Shown: positions 34,989 to 43,264, counted from the first letter of the stretch. The stretch: DNA of 51,655 nucleotides from a virus (IMGVR_UViG_3300042557_000873:1-51655), one strand, 5' to 3'. Notes: a model not told the origin generated them from the sequence alone. Numbers and translations are program-made.

Positions 34989-36938
34989 TTATCTCAATTC
35001 TCTCAAGTCGAATGTTCTAACTCCATCAACTGTGATACGTCCGTAGAAACGGTTGTTAACCATTTTCTTAGCGTAACGTGTCATAATACCTTTAATAGGT
35101 GTAAAGTTGAATGGGTTGTACATTGTAGGTGTCAATTGTAGAGGTACATACGGTGCGTAGATGTAACCTGTGTCTAACAATGATGTTCCTTTGTGACCGA
35201 TTAACACTTGGTTAGGCGGGAAGTAAGGATCACGGTAAACTTGGTATCTACCAGATAATGTACCAACTCTTTCAATACCCATGTTGTATTGATCTTGCTC
35301 AGGAGCCGCGTTAGATACGTGGAAGTATTCTAAATCGTCAAAGATAGCAGAAACCTCAGATGAAACAACGATCCAGTTAGCACCACCTCTCAAAGTAGAT
35401 TTGTGGATTTGTGCTGACAATTGGTTGATTGCTGTAATCAAAGTTTGGTTCCAGTCTTTTTGAGTGTAAGATACTTGGTTGTTGATTCTTCTCCATCCGT
35501 TGTAATCCCAACGTAATTGCCATGCTGCACCTTTACGTAAGTCACGTAAGATTTCACGGTCAATCTCAGCTGCTACTTGCTCAGATAACAATGCCGTTAA
35601 CTCAGCTTCAGCGTCGATGTTATGGAATGCTGCAACGTCTTGAGCTAATTCAGGAGACCATTGTGCTCTTAGTTTTCTTTCTGTAACAGATACAGTTACT
35701 GACTCAAGGTCAAAAGAAACCTCACCAATTTGATCTTCGAACTCAAGGTTAGCATATCTTCTATACCATGCAGTAAATGAAGTAGCTGATCCACCTGATG
35801 CGATTGTAGTACCTGTGTAACCATCTAAAGATGTTGCGTCACAGTCAGCACATACAGGACAAGAAAGGTCAACTTCTAACCAAATACATCCGTTAGCGTC
35901 ACAAATGTCATTATAGTTACCACCGTTACCTGTTGGAGGTGTGTAATCTACAGTGTTGTTATCACCTGCGTTTCTGAATTGTGTGTTTGCGTTAGTTCCG
36001 TATTTAACAATACCTTTACCATAGATTTGAGTTACAACTCTAAACAATAGAGGTGCGTATACTGTAGATCCGTTGTAAGTAGTTGTTGTCACACTACAAG
36101 GTGAACTTGTGTTAGCAGAGAACCCGTTAGCTGCGTACAATCTAAGGTCAGAAAGGAATGATTCTGTATCCATTTCGTTACCGTCAGGACCAATTAATTT
36201 ACCTGCTCCTGCACTTGCAAATCCACAAAGTTTAACGATTACTTTTCTATAGTTTCCAGCTGGTATAATTTGTCCTGATCCAATGTTAGCGTCAACCAAT
36301 GCTGATCCAGCCCAAGCTTGAACAGATGTAGTTGCAGTAACTGCAGTCCATTTACCTTTAGAGTAGTCAAATAATCCTGGAGGATCTAAAGACGCTTCAT
36401 TACCTTCATAGAATAAATCATAAAGATCTTTCTTGTAATAGTAATCATTGTCAGGGTATCCTTGATTAGGATTGTTTAATCCTGCGTTAACAGCTTCAGG
36501 AGATCCAATAGGCGCGTAGTGGTCACCACCAGCAGTACTGTTAGATTGAGGTGTCGAGTTAGGATATAAGTTAGCATACTCAGAAGATGCGTTTGCATAT
36601 CCTTGGATTCTTGGTACAAAGTAGAACAATTTACCAATAGGTAAGTTCATAGCTTGTACTGATACGATGTCGTTAGCTAACAATTTAGAGAAAACTCTTC
36701 TTACGATTGGGAAAACAACTGTTTCGAACGCTCCGTTTGATTGGCCGTCAGAAGTTGCTTCGTTGATCAAGTAAGATGCTTGGTTTTCGTATAATTGTGC
36801 AACGTTTTCTTTTAAGTGACCTTTTAGACCATCCAAAAAGCCTAATTTGTCCCACTTGTTAATTGTGTCTTCTTTGATAACTTTAAGGTGTTTCAACCCG
36901 ATGTTACCTACAAGACCTGATTCTAATAATGCTCCCAT
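34989..36938 (-). CDS. gp23-type major capsid protein
   Basis: This 649-residue protein forms the T4-type capsid shell. Residues 1-60 are a helical, charged delta-like leader ending LINE. The following TVVFPIVRRVFSKLLANDIVSVQAMNLPIGKLFYF matches the conserved gp23 N-arm/HK97-fold region. ERKLRAQWSPELAQDVAAFHNIDAEAELTALLSEQVAAEIDREILRDL is the long conserved helix, and GRITVDGVRTFDLREL closes the protein. Predicted prohead-protease cutting falls at Glu60|Ala61 (LINE|AT), near the T4 position 65/66. It is longer than T4 gp23 (521), owing to a middle Cys- and Gly-rich insertion at about residues 130-400. It is the last gene of the head operon, with a terminator behind it. Confidence 0.93.
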   Translation of the reverse strand: MGALLESGLVGNIGLKHLKVIKEDTINKWDKLGFLDGLKGHLKENVAQLYENQASYLINEATSDGQSNGAFETVVFPIVRRVFSKLLANDIVSVQAMNLPIGKLFYFVPRIQGYANASSEYANLYPNSTPQSNSTAGGDHYAPIGSPEAVNAGLNNPNQGYPDNDYYYKKDLYDLFYEGNEASLDPPGLFDYSKGKWTAVTATTSVQAWAGSALVDANIGSGQIIPAGNYRKVIVKLCGFASAGAGKLIGPDGNEMDTESFLSDLRLYAANGFSANTSSPCSVTTTTYNGSTVYAPLLFRVVTQIYGKGIVKYGTNANTQFRNAGDNNTVDYTPPTGNGGNYNDICDANGCIWLEVDLSCPVCADCDATSLDGYTGTTIASGGSATSFTAWYRRYANLEFEDQIGEVSFDLESVTVSVTERKLRAQWSPELAQDVAAFHNIDAEAELTALLSEQVAAEIDREILRDLRKGAAWQLRWDYNGWRRINNQVSYTQKDWNQTLITAINQLSAQIHKSTLRGGANWIVVSSEVSAIFDDLEYFHVSNAAPEQDQYNMGIERVGTLSGRYQVYRDPYFPPNQVLIGHKGTSLLDTGYIYAPYVPLQLTPTMYNPFNFTPIKGIMTRYAKKMVNNRFYGRITVDGVRTFDLRELR

Positions 36939-36968
36939 TTTTTTAGGTTTTTTATTTTTAGTTTATGT

Positions 36969-38585
36969 TTATTTTATTTTTCCCATTAAATCCTTCATTC
37001 TCAAGAATTGAGGATTTTCATAAGTTTTTGATTCAATCAAATTCACTGCCGATCCTGTTTCAACAGTTCTATTTACAGTTCTTTCAATTGACTCAGTTAA
37101 TTTTTGTTCTGATGAAGAGCCAGTTGAGTTTAACTCATTTTTAATAACTCTGTACAGATTTTTTGATTCTTTCAAAGATTCAACATTATCAAATCTTCTT
37201 AAGATGTTAACTTTTTCTTGTTTAGTAGTTGAATGTTCAGTGAACAAACGAGTAGCGTATGCCAAATTAGAGTTAAACACAGCAACTTCATTCAATTTAG
37301 TTCTAAAAACGTCAAGTGCTTTTTTGTACTCATCATTTTTATTTTTCAATAATTGAACTTCTTCATTAACTCTTGTGTTAGGTCTTTGTCTAATTTCTTT
37401 TCTATTCACATTTTGGTCAGAACCTTTTCTGTTACCAACTTTGTTAGCTCTAGGATAACTATTAGTTCTCACAGCTTCTTTAGTTTCTTTCTTTTCATAG
37501 TCTTTATAGTGACCATCTTTATCACCTACTTTGTGACCTTTACTTCTCTTGTAGTCACCTTTGTTACCACCCCACTCTTTTTCTTCTTTATATTCAAATT
37601 TAGCTTTACCTGTACCCATAGCCTTAGTTCCTTTTCCAAAAGCTTCTTTTCTTTTTTCATTGAACCCTCCGCCCATGTTAGGTTTTTTGTCATAGCTAAA
37701 TTTTGGACCTTTTCCAATTCCAACACCTTTTGGTTTAACAGATTTTTTAATTGATTCCATGATACCTTCCATGTCAAACTCAGCTTCCATTTCCATCATG
37801 TCATCATCCATTTCCATCATGTCGTATTCCATCATGTCATCATCCATTTCCATCATGTCATCTTCTTCTTCAAGACCTAAACCGCCTTTGATAGCACCTG
37901 TTGCAGCACCACCCCAAGACCATTCGTCAAGTTCGTCAGAGTCCATCATGTCGTATTCCATCATGTCATCATCCATTTCCATCATGTCATCTTCCATTTC
38001 CATCATGTCGTCGGATCCGTCCATTTCTATTTCGTAAATTGTTTCATTCATATCTTCTTCAGATTCACCCAATTGGATCATGTATTCGTTATCACCGTCT
38101 GTAAGATGAACTGTATTCTCACCTTCTTTTTTCACAACGATTCCATCATTATCACCCATAGCTTTAAAAACTCTTAAGACTTCAGCGTCAGAAGCTCCTG
38201 TCATATCGATAGTTTCTTCATCTTCCATTTCGTCTCCTTCCATGTCCACATCTTCCATTTCGTCTTCACCTTCCATATCAGAATCTTCAGTGTCCATTTC
38301 CATTTCAGCATCAGCCTCCATATCATCGTCCATTTCTTCATCTTCCATTTCAGTTTCTGTGTCCATTTCAGCCTCTCCACCTGTTACGGGTTCATCTTGC
38401 TCATCAATCTCCTCATCTTTTTTTGATTCTTTAAGAGATTCTTTTACTAATTGTTTGATTTCTTCACTCATCGTCGATTGAAGTATTCCTTTTGCATTTT
38501 CTTGTAAGGTCTCTTCCAAATTTCTAATTTGGTAAAGAGCATCCTCTACTACATTTTGGTTATTTGCCATATTTGTATTTTTCAT
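36969..38585 (-). CDS. gp22-like prohead scaffold/core protein, acidic with Met-Asp repeats
   Basis: This 538-residue protein sits exactly where T4 has the gene 22 scaffold. The N-terminal third is an extremely acidic region (EMDTETEMEDEEMDDDMEAD). Residues about 190-270 hold imperfect repeats of DDDMMEYDMMEM, in two longer blocks separated by a Gly/Trp-rich patch. A Lys/Gly-rich linker follows, then a coiled C-terminal domain (LLKNKNDEYKKALDVFRTK) typical of scaffolds and several (L/I)-x-E cut-site candidates. Scaffold proteins are cut and expelled during maturation. The late-type motif is 10 bases before this ATG, which supports it over the Met six codons later. Confidence 0.8.
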   Translation of the reverse strand: MKNTNMANNQNVVEDALYQIRNLEETLQENAKGILQSTMSEEIKQLVKESLKESKKDEEIDEQDEPVTGGEAEMDTETEMEDEEMDDDMEADAEMEMDTEDSDMEGEDEMEDVDMEGDEMEDEETIDMTGASDAEVLRVFKAMGDNDGIVVKKEGENTVHLTDGDNEYMIQLGESEEDMNETIYEIEMDGSDDMMEMEDDMMEMDDDMMEYDMMDSDELDEWSWGGAATGAIKGGLGLEEEDDMMEMDDDMMEYDMMEMDDDMMEMEAEFDMEGIMESIKKSVKPKGVGIGKGPKFSYDKKPNMGGGFNEKRKEAFGKGTKAMGTGKAKFEYKEEKEWGGNKGDYKRSKGHKVGDKDGHYKDYEKKETKEAVRTNSYPRANKVGNRKGSDQNVNRKEIRQRPNTRVNEEVQLLKNKNDEYKKALDVFRTKLNEVAVFNSNLAYATRLFTEHSTTKQEKVNILRRFDNVESLKESKNLYRVIKNELNSTGSSSEQKLTESIERTVNRTVETGSAVNLIESKTYENPQFLRMKDLMGKIK

Positions 38586-38595
38586 TTATTATCAA

Positions 38596-38604
38596 ATAAA
38601 TATC
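38596..38604 (-). promoter_or_regulatory. Late-type promoter motif GATATTTAT
   Basis: The minus-strand motif ends 10 bases before ATG 38585 and lies just after a terminator, so the scaffold and capsid genes have their own promoter. Confidence 0.6.
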
Positions 38605-38643
38605 ATAGATTTTAAAAAAAATTTATTTCTTGGGTATTTCAGA

Positions 38644-38683
38644 CAAAAAAAAATGGGAGAAGACATTTTTGTCAACTCCCATT
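38644..38683 (-). terminator. Rho-independent terminator (leftward)
   Basis: On the minus strand, an 8-bp arm AATGGGAG pairs with CTCCCATT, with an inner GACA/TGTC stem, followed by eight T. It is placed after the gene ending at 38704 and before the scaffold promoter. Confidence 0.85.
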
Positions 38684-38703
38684 CCTTTAAATTCTTGTTA
38701 CTA

Positions 38704-38916
38704 TTAACCTTCTATAACCTCATCAATTTTTGATTCGACGATTGCGGTGATTCTCCAATCCATAGAATAATTTTCGTAAACCTTGGTAACTTTAGCTTCA
38801 ACATCAGTAGGTGAGTACCCACGAACCAATTTTTCTTCTCTCAGCTTTTTAATCTTACCTGTGTTCTCATCAACCATATCAGTGGTGATTTTTGCTACAA
38901 AATATTTTTCGTCCAT
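38704..38916 (-). CDS. Small DUF4494-like protein
   Basis: This 70-residue protein reads MDEKYFVAKITTDMVDENTG and contains a KLVRGYSPTDVEAKVTKVYE segment, resembling the small alpha/beta DUF4494 proteins known mainly from Bacteroidota and their phages. Function is unknown. It lies six bases after the prohead protease gene and before a terminator, so it is the last gene of the protease unit. The family call is by pattern. Confidence 0.55.
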   Translation of the reverse strand: MDEKYFVAKITTDMVDENTGKIKKLREEKLVRGYSPTDVEAKVTKVYENYSMDWRITAIVESKIDEVIEG

Positions 38917-38922
38917 AATTAA

Positions 38923-39651
38923 TTATTTATTCAAATAATCGGACAATCTATTCATTAAGTCAAGTGATTTTGATCCTGTTTCACCAATATGTCTTTCGGC
39001 TTGCATTTTTTTCTCCTCATCTAAATTCTCTTCGTAATTCATTCTTTCGTCTTTATCTCTGAAAAGATATGCTCCTGGCGTGGATGGAGATGATACTAAG
39101 TCAAAACAAATTAATTCAAAATCATCCTGTACTTCGTTTTGTTCACCAACTTTTTTAAGAGACCCAACACCACGAGAAGATATACCTAATGTTACACCTT
39201 GACGAAGATAGTTAGCTGCTAAATCCCCTTTTGTTGATACAATCCCTCTTTCGTGAAAACCAGGACTTGTAAGTAATTTTAATTTACCTAATAACACAGG
39301 ACCCTCCCACCATATATCGGTAATGGCGTGGGATACTCGATCTAAATCTATTAGAGATGATTCAGGGTGATTTAACTCAGAAAGAGCGGTTCCTTTTTGA
39401 ATCATCTTTTTATAATTGTCAGCTTCTCTTTTGAGAATCTTTTCAGGGTAAACTCTCCCGTTTCTATTTGGGGTATTGTATTTTTGTAATACCGCATAAA
39501 ACTCAAATGGTTTTGAATGGTCTAACATATCTCTGTTCTCTCTAATCATAGATAAGTTTCTTCTTTCATTTGGGTCTATATATCCTGCGTCATACTCAAC
39601 AAGAATCCCTTTTCCTGAATCTCTTGGTCCTAATATTTTTAAATCGCTCAT
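38923..39651 (-). CDS. gp21-type prohead maturation protease
   Basis: This 242-residue serine protease cleaves scaffold, capsid and internal head proteins during T4-type prohead maturation. The catalytic His is at LNHPES (His95) and the Ser in GISSRGVG (Ser158 or Ser159), with FELICFDLVSSPSTPGAYL giving the conserved C-terminal strand and the likely acidic residue. NGRVYPEKILKREADNY and WEGPVLLGKLKLL are further signatures of this family. The length is close to T4 gp21 (212). It lies in gene-21 position between portal and scaffold. The late-type motif lies 13 bases before ATG 39651. Confidence 0.92.
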   Translation of the reverse strand: MSDLKILGPRDSGKGILVEYDAGYIDPNERRNLSMIRENRDMLDHSKPFEFYAVLQKYNTPNRNGRVYPEKILKREADNYKKMIQKGTALSELNHPESSLIDLDRVSHAITDIWWEGPVLLGKLKLLTSPGFHERGIVSTKGDLAANYLRQGVTLGISSRGVGSLKKVGEQNEVQDDFELICFDLVSSPSTPGAYLFRDKDERMNYEENLDEEKKMQAERHIGETGSKSLDLMNRLSDYLNK

Positions 39652-39664
39652 TTAATATTTTATT

Positions 39665-39673
39665 TATAAATAC
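39665..39673 (-). promoter_or_regulatory. Late-type promoter motif GTATTTATA
   Basis: The minus-strand motif ends 13 bases before the protease ATG and overlaps the stop codon of the preceding gene. Confidence 0.55.
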
Positions 39674-40140
39674 TAAACAGTTTCAGTTTCTTTCTTAACA
39701 AGTTTTTGATTTCCGTTTTTTGTAAGAAAACATTTGAAGTATCTGTTTTTACTAAAAGCATCACTGTAAACTTCTTTGATTAAATTTTTAACTGATTTTT
39801 TTAATTTTGGTGATTTGAAATCCATTGGTTCTAATACAAATAAATTTATTTCTAAATTCATGAAGGATTTCTTTTTTAATTGTAGTCCGCTTGTTCTGAG
39901 GTCTAAATCTACAATAAATTTTGTGTCAAATGTATCTTTGTTTATATTTTCTAACACACAGTGTTTAACTGATCTTGTCATATTTAAAACAACTCTGTTC
40001 CAATTTTCCACTTCTTCTTTAGGTTCTACCCATGTTTGGATGTTGATGTAAATTGACTTTAAGTTTTGAGAATCAATAGTCCCATACTGGGCTTTGAATG
40101 TTCGATATCCACTTAATTTTGTGGTTTTTCCTTTTTTCAT
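39673..40140 (-). CDS. Conserved-position head gene, unknown function
   Basis: This 155-residue basic protein is predicted alpha/beta, with strands such as SIYINIQTWV and TKFIVDLDLRTSG. It stands between the portal region and the prohead protease, where T4 has the small core genes 67 and 68, but it is longer, is not acidic, and I see no similarity to either. The last 25 residues are Lys-rich. Confidence 0.65.
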   Translation of the reverse strand: MKKGKTTKLSGYRTFKAQYGTIDSQNLKSIYINIQTWVEPKEEVENWNRVVLNMTRSVKHCVLENINKDTFDTKFIVDLDLRTSGLQLKKKSFMNLEINLFVLEPMDFKSPKLKKSVKNLIKEVYSDAFSKNRYFKCFLTKNGNQKLVKKETETV

Positions 40141-40186
40141 AGAATTTTTTCATGCTCTGAATGTTTATTTTTGATTAAATCTAACA

Positions 40187-40203
40187 AATATTTATATTTA
40201 TAT
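40187..40203 (+). promoter_or_regulatory. Double late-type motif upstream of the bS21 gene
   Basis: AATATTTAT (40187-40195) is immediately followed by an overlapping ATATTTATA (40194-40202), ending about 18 bases before ATG 40221. It is placed between two divergently read genes. Confidence 0.5.
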
Positions 40204-40220
40204 CAACAACCAAAAATTTT

Positions 40221-40406
40221 ATGTTATTAGTAGAAGTAAAAAAAGGAAACATTGAGAAGGCCCTAAAAGACCTGAAAGGAAAAGTTATTAGAACCAAACA
40301 AAACTCAGCTTTGTTTGAGAGAAAAGAGTTTGTAAAACCTTCAGTTAAGAAAAGAGCCCAAATCATTAAGGCTTCCTATATTCAAAAATTAAAGTCCCTC
40401 GTTTAG
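40221..40406 (+). CDS. rpsU: Ribosomal protein bS21
   Basis: This 61-residue basic protein has the bS21 pattern: MLLVEVKKGNIEKALKDLK, then LFERKEFVKPSVKKRAQIIK and ASYIQKLKSL. The KPSVKKRAQI segment and the length are those of Bacteroidota bS21. bS21 sits next to the 3' end of 16S rRNA on the small subunit platform; in Bacteroidota it helps hide the anti-Shine-Dalgarno sequence. A phage copy could replace host bS21 and change which mRNAs are translated (inference). The gene reads against its neighbours in the head block and overlaps the end of the leftward gene by 18 bases. Confidence 0.93.
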   Translation: MLLVEVKKGNIEKALKDLKGKVIRTKQNSALFERKEFVKPSVKKRAQIIKASYIQKLKSLV

Positions 40407-41099
40407 TTTTCCTAACTTATAGTAATTCAATTCGTTAAACGATTCGTTTTGCAATTTGTTTAAAACTTGATCTATAGTCTTTGACGTTTCTTCGTCTGAG
40501 CTATCTTTTTGCGAGTTTAATTTTTCAAAAACATCTGACTTCAATTTATTATAGTTTTCAATCAAAGTTTCTTTTGGGGTAGATAACAATTTCTTTAATT
40601 CTTTTCTTTCAGATTCAGAAAGTGACTGAATGTATTTCTCAACAGTTTTGTTTGCAACATTCACCATAGATTTTAAAGGTACATTAATTATCTCTTTTTT
40701 TTCTTGTTCTTTAGTTTTTAAATTTTCTAAAATAACTTTCTTACTTTTAATTTTGTTTTCTAAAGTTAAAACATTTGTTGAGAATAGATTGTCAATTTCT
40801 TTGTATGTATTTTCACACTGAACATGACCAACCCACATTTTAAGTTCTTTCACACTGAAAGGAGAAACTTTATTAAATAAGTTTTCGTATGCGGTTATTG
40901 ATTCATTTATGAATTCATTTGCAATACTTTCCTGAAGACCTTTATTACTTGATAATTCGTCGTACAAGAAAAATATTTTTGATATATTTTTGTTTTTTAA
41001 AACTAACTCTTCAAATACGAATAAGTTATCCTTTAGAGTACCTTTTTTATAGGATTCAGTTAAATGTGTTTCTATTTTTGATTTTAATTCTCCGAACAT
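40389..41099 (-). CDS. Helical head-block protein, unknown function
   Basis: This 236-residue protein is almost entirely helical and Lys/Glu-rich, with coiled-coil character (LENKIKSKKVILENLKTKEQ). The position after the portal gene corresponds to the T4 core genes 67/68. The N-terminus (MFGELKSKIETHLTESY) includes an L-T-E|S candidate cut site. A prohead core or internal role is likely from context only. Its last 18 bases overlap the 3' end of the bS21 gene on the other strand. Confidence 0.65.
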   Translation of the reverse strand: MFGELKSKIETHLTESYKKGTLKDNLFVFEELVLKNKNISKIFFLYDELSSNKGLQESIANEFINESITAYENLFNKVSPFSVKELKMWVGHVQCENTYKEIDNLFSTNVLTLENKIKSKKVILENLKTKEQEKKEIINVPLKSMVNVANKTVEKYIQSLSESERKELKKLLSTPKETLIENYNKLKSDVFEKLNSQKDSSDEETSKTIDQVLNKLQNESFNELNYYKLGKLNEGL

Positions 41100-41113
41100 T
41101 TTTGTTTTTTCTA

Positions 41114-41122
41114 ATAAATATC
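41114..41122 (-). promoter_or_regulatory. Late-type promoter motif GATATTTAT
   Basis: The minus-strand motif ends 14 bases before ATG 41099. Confidence 0.5.
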
Positions 41123-41134
41123 AACTTAATTTGT

Positions 41135-41221
41135 TTATTTCGTCATATTCAGTATCTGTTGTTTCTTCATCTTAAGAAGAAACTTCATATTTTTTTCAGT
41201 AAAATTTTTAAATTTACTCAT
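41135..41221 (-). CDS. Possible very small ORF after portal gene (28 residues)
   Basis: Below the usual ORF size: MSKFKNFTEKNMKFLLKMKK and eight more residues, then a stop. A late-type motif lies four bases upstream (41226-41234), and the position fits a T4 gene 67/68-type small core gene. In the -1 frame, the sequence after the Leu-Leu-Lys codons reads DEETTDTEYDEINKLS, which looks more protein-like than the annotated end. A one-base indel may have altered the end. Existence is uncertain. Confidence 0.35.
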   Translation of the reverse strand: MSKFKNFTEKNMKFLLKMKKQQILNMTK

Positions 41222-41232
41222 GTAAATAAATA

Positions 41233-43044
41233 TTAATCACCAAGAAGTTTATTTAATTCATCTTCAATAAGACCTAAAGATCCGTTCATTTTTTTAAAAT
41301 CTAAAAACTCATCTTCATCAAAATCATCATCTTTAGATTCTAATATTAGTTTATTTTTTTCTTTTCTAATACTTTCAGGAACCGTTGGTGCCGCTTCTGC
41401 AGGTGCTGCTTCTGCAGGTGCCGCTTCGGCTCCTGGTGCTGCTCCCTCAGCCCCTGGTGCTGCAGGTGCTGTAGGTGTCATTGTTCCACCTGTTACAGGT
41501 TTATAAAGTCTATCTACAGTATCAAAAATACCTGTTTTTGTGATAATTGTTGCGGTATTATCAAGTTCAGTAGAAACCGCTCTCTCCATTCTAATTTGTT
41601 GTAACTCAAGTTTAATTTCTTCATCTGAGAAACCAAAGATATGTTTCTTCGCCCAAGTAGCTGAAACAGGTTGGATTGATTTTGGAATTTCACTAACCAT
41701 ATCTTTGTATAGTGTTACTTTTTCTTTCCAAACATCAATCATTAACAAGTCGGCTTGTTTTGATGGGTTTGTAAGTTGTAAAGTAAAATTTGACAACTCA
41801 TCCTCAAATCCCATAAGGAATAAGTGGATGATTGCAATTTTGTTCATTTCTGCAATTGCAGATTTTTGAATTCTATTGATTGTTCTTGCAAAACGAATAT
41901 CTAATAATGATAAGTTTTTACCATCACCTACAGGTTCCTCAAATCCTAAATAAGCTTTAGGAATACGAAGTGCTGTAACTAATTTCTTTTGGATATATTC
42001 AATATCTGCAATTTCAGATAAGTTTTGTGCTCCCTGTAAAGTTTCAATCGGACTTTGTTGTGCCGGATCACGTACAGGAATAAAGTAATCTTGATCTACC
42101 GCCATTTGGTTAAATCGTAAATCCACATTTCCTGTTTTTCTATCAACAACTTGATCTCTTTTAAATTTGTTTGCAACTCTTTGTACGTATGGTTCTACGT
42201 CTTTGTCATCCATGTTACCAACGTAAACTTTAAATACTCTTCTTTCAGGTGCTCTTGATGTTCTATAAATTAACATCGCATCTTCTGCCAATACCAACTG
42301 TTTCCAAATACGACGAGCTTTTTCTAACATCGATGTTCCATAAGGTAGTTTTCTATCATCACCCAATAATCTAAAGTGAGCGACCTCCCAAGTATTAAAT
42401 TCTGTGTCTCTTGATTTCCACGAAAACTTAAGTGCCTTTCTGTTTAAATTCATTGTTGCTTGATATGTTCTTGAGTCAACTCCTCTTTCTAATCTTTCAA
42501 TTTCAATATTAGGTAGTTGTAAACATCCTGTAACTCCTTTTTCAGGGTCCAATTTTAAATAAACAAAATTATCACCATACTTACACATGTTTCTAATCCA
42601 CATAGGTAAGTTGGTGTTTATATCTAAAGTATTGATGAATAAATCAACTAATATACTTTTTATTCTTTTGGATTCTGAGTAAACCTGTAAAACATAACCG
42701 TTTTGATCAGGTGTTGTTGATTCCTCAGCATAGATATCTAAAGCAGTTGATATCTCAGGAGTATATTCCATCGATTCATAGTCATAGAATGCTGCTAATC
42801 TTGTTGGTTCGTAATATACGGCTTGAGTATATAAATTATTTTCTACTTTAGCCCAATTACCACTTAAATAAAGAGATTGCTGATTTTGAAGTTTTGCCTT
42901 TTCGTATTCAGCTTTATCTTGAGTTTTTAAAATTTCTTTTTTATCTAACTTGTAATCAGGTTGACCTTGACCTAATGTAGAATCAGGTCCAAAAGTCGTC
43001 GCTAACCTTTGCCAAACCGTTAGATTTTTATTGTTATTTTCCAT
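41233..43044 (-). CDS. gp20-type portal protein
   Basis: This 603-residue protein forms the dodecameric DNA entry vertex and initiates prohead assembly. RLAAFYDYESMEYTPEISTALDIYAEES near residue 85 is the classic T4 gp20 start of the portal core. WIRNMCKYGDNFVYLKLD, YGTSMLEKARRIWKQLVLAEDAMLIYRTSRAPERRVFKV and ADIEYIQKKLVTALRIPKAYLGFEE are further conserved blocks. The C-terminal 100 residues add an Ala/Pro-rich linker (EAAPAEAAPAEAAP) and an acidic end that T4 lacks. The length is slightly above T4 gp20 (524). It is 37 bases after the small gene 43082-43264 and carries its own late-type motif. Confidence 0.95.
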   Translation of the reverse strand: MENNNKNLTVWQRLATTFGPDSTLGQGQPDYKLDKKEILKTQDKAEYEKAKLQNQQSLYLSGNWAKVENNLYTQAVYYEPTRLAAFYDYESMEYTPEISTALDIYAEESTTPDQNGYVLQVYSESKRIKSILVDLFINTLDINTNLPMWIRNMCKYGDNFVYLKLDPEKGVTGCLQLPNIEIERLERGVDSRTYQATMNLNRKALKFSWKSRDTEFNTWEVAHFRLLGDDRKLPYGTSMLEKARRIWKQLVLAEDAMLIYRTSRAPERRVFKVYVGNMDDKDVEPYVQRVANKFKRDQVVDRKTGNVDLRFNQMAVDQDYFIPVRDPAQQSPIETLQGAQNLSEIADIEYIQKKLVTALRIPKAYLGFEEPVGDGKNLSLLDIRFARTINRIQKSAIAEMNKIAIIHLFLMGFEDELSNFTLQLTNPSKQADLLMIDVWKEKVTLYKDMVSEIPKSIQPVSATWAKKHIFGFSDEEIKLELQQIRMERAVSTELDNTATIITKTGIFDTVDRLYKPVTGGTMTPTAPAAPGAEGAAPGAEAAPAEAAPAEAAPTVPESIRKEKNKLILESKDDDFDEDEFLDFKKMNGSLGLIEDELNKLLGD

Positions 43045-43065
43045 ATTAAAAGTTTAACTATAGAT

Positions 43066-43074
43066 ATAAATATT
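43066..43074 (-). promoter_or_regulatory. Late-type promoter motif AATATTTAT
   Basis: The minus-strand motif ends 21 bases before the portal ATG at 43044, in the short gap after the preceding stop. Confidence 0.45.
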
Positions 43075-43081
43075 TCAATAG

Positions 43082-43264
43082 TTAGTTAGTCGTCGATCCA
43101 CTCAAAGATTGTAACGCTTCTTTTTGTGTAGGCGTTAGATCATAAGGGTTTGTTTTTTTAAAAGTCACAGGAAATACTTTTTGTCCTGTTGTCACTTCAC
43201 CTGAAACAACCAATCTTGATCCATTTGCAATTCTACCTGTTTTTGCTCTAAAATCTAATCCCAT
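43082..43264 (-). CDS. Small protein between terminase and portal genes
   Basis: This 60-residue protein (MGLDFRAKTGRIANGSRLVV) is basic, with a beta-type core and a Ser/Thr-rich tail. It begins four bases after the terminase stop. T4 has the tail sheath and tail tube genes 18 and 19 at this place; this protein is far too short to be either. No family is recognised. Confidence 0.55.
   Translation of the reverse strand: MGLDFRAKTGRIANGSRLVVSGEVTTGQKVFPVTFKKTNPYDLTPTQKEALQSLSGSTTN

Noticed and set aside
37353-38481. Several Ser/Ile- and Phe-rich plus-strand ORFs
   Set aside because: They are antisense shadows of the acidic Met-Asp repeats of the scaffold gene.
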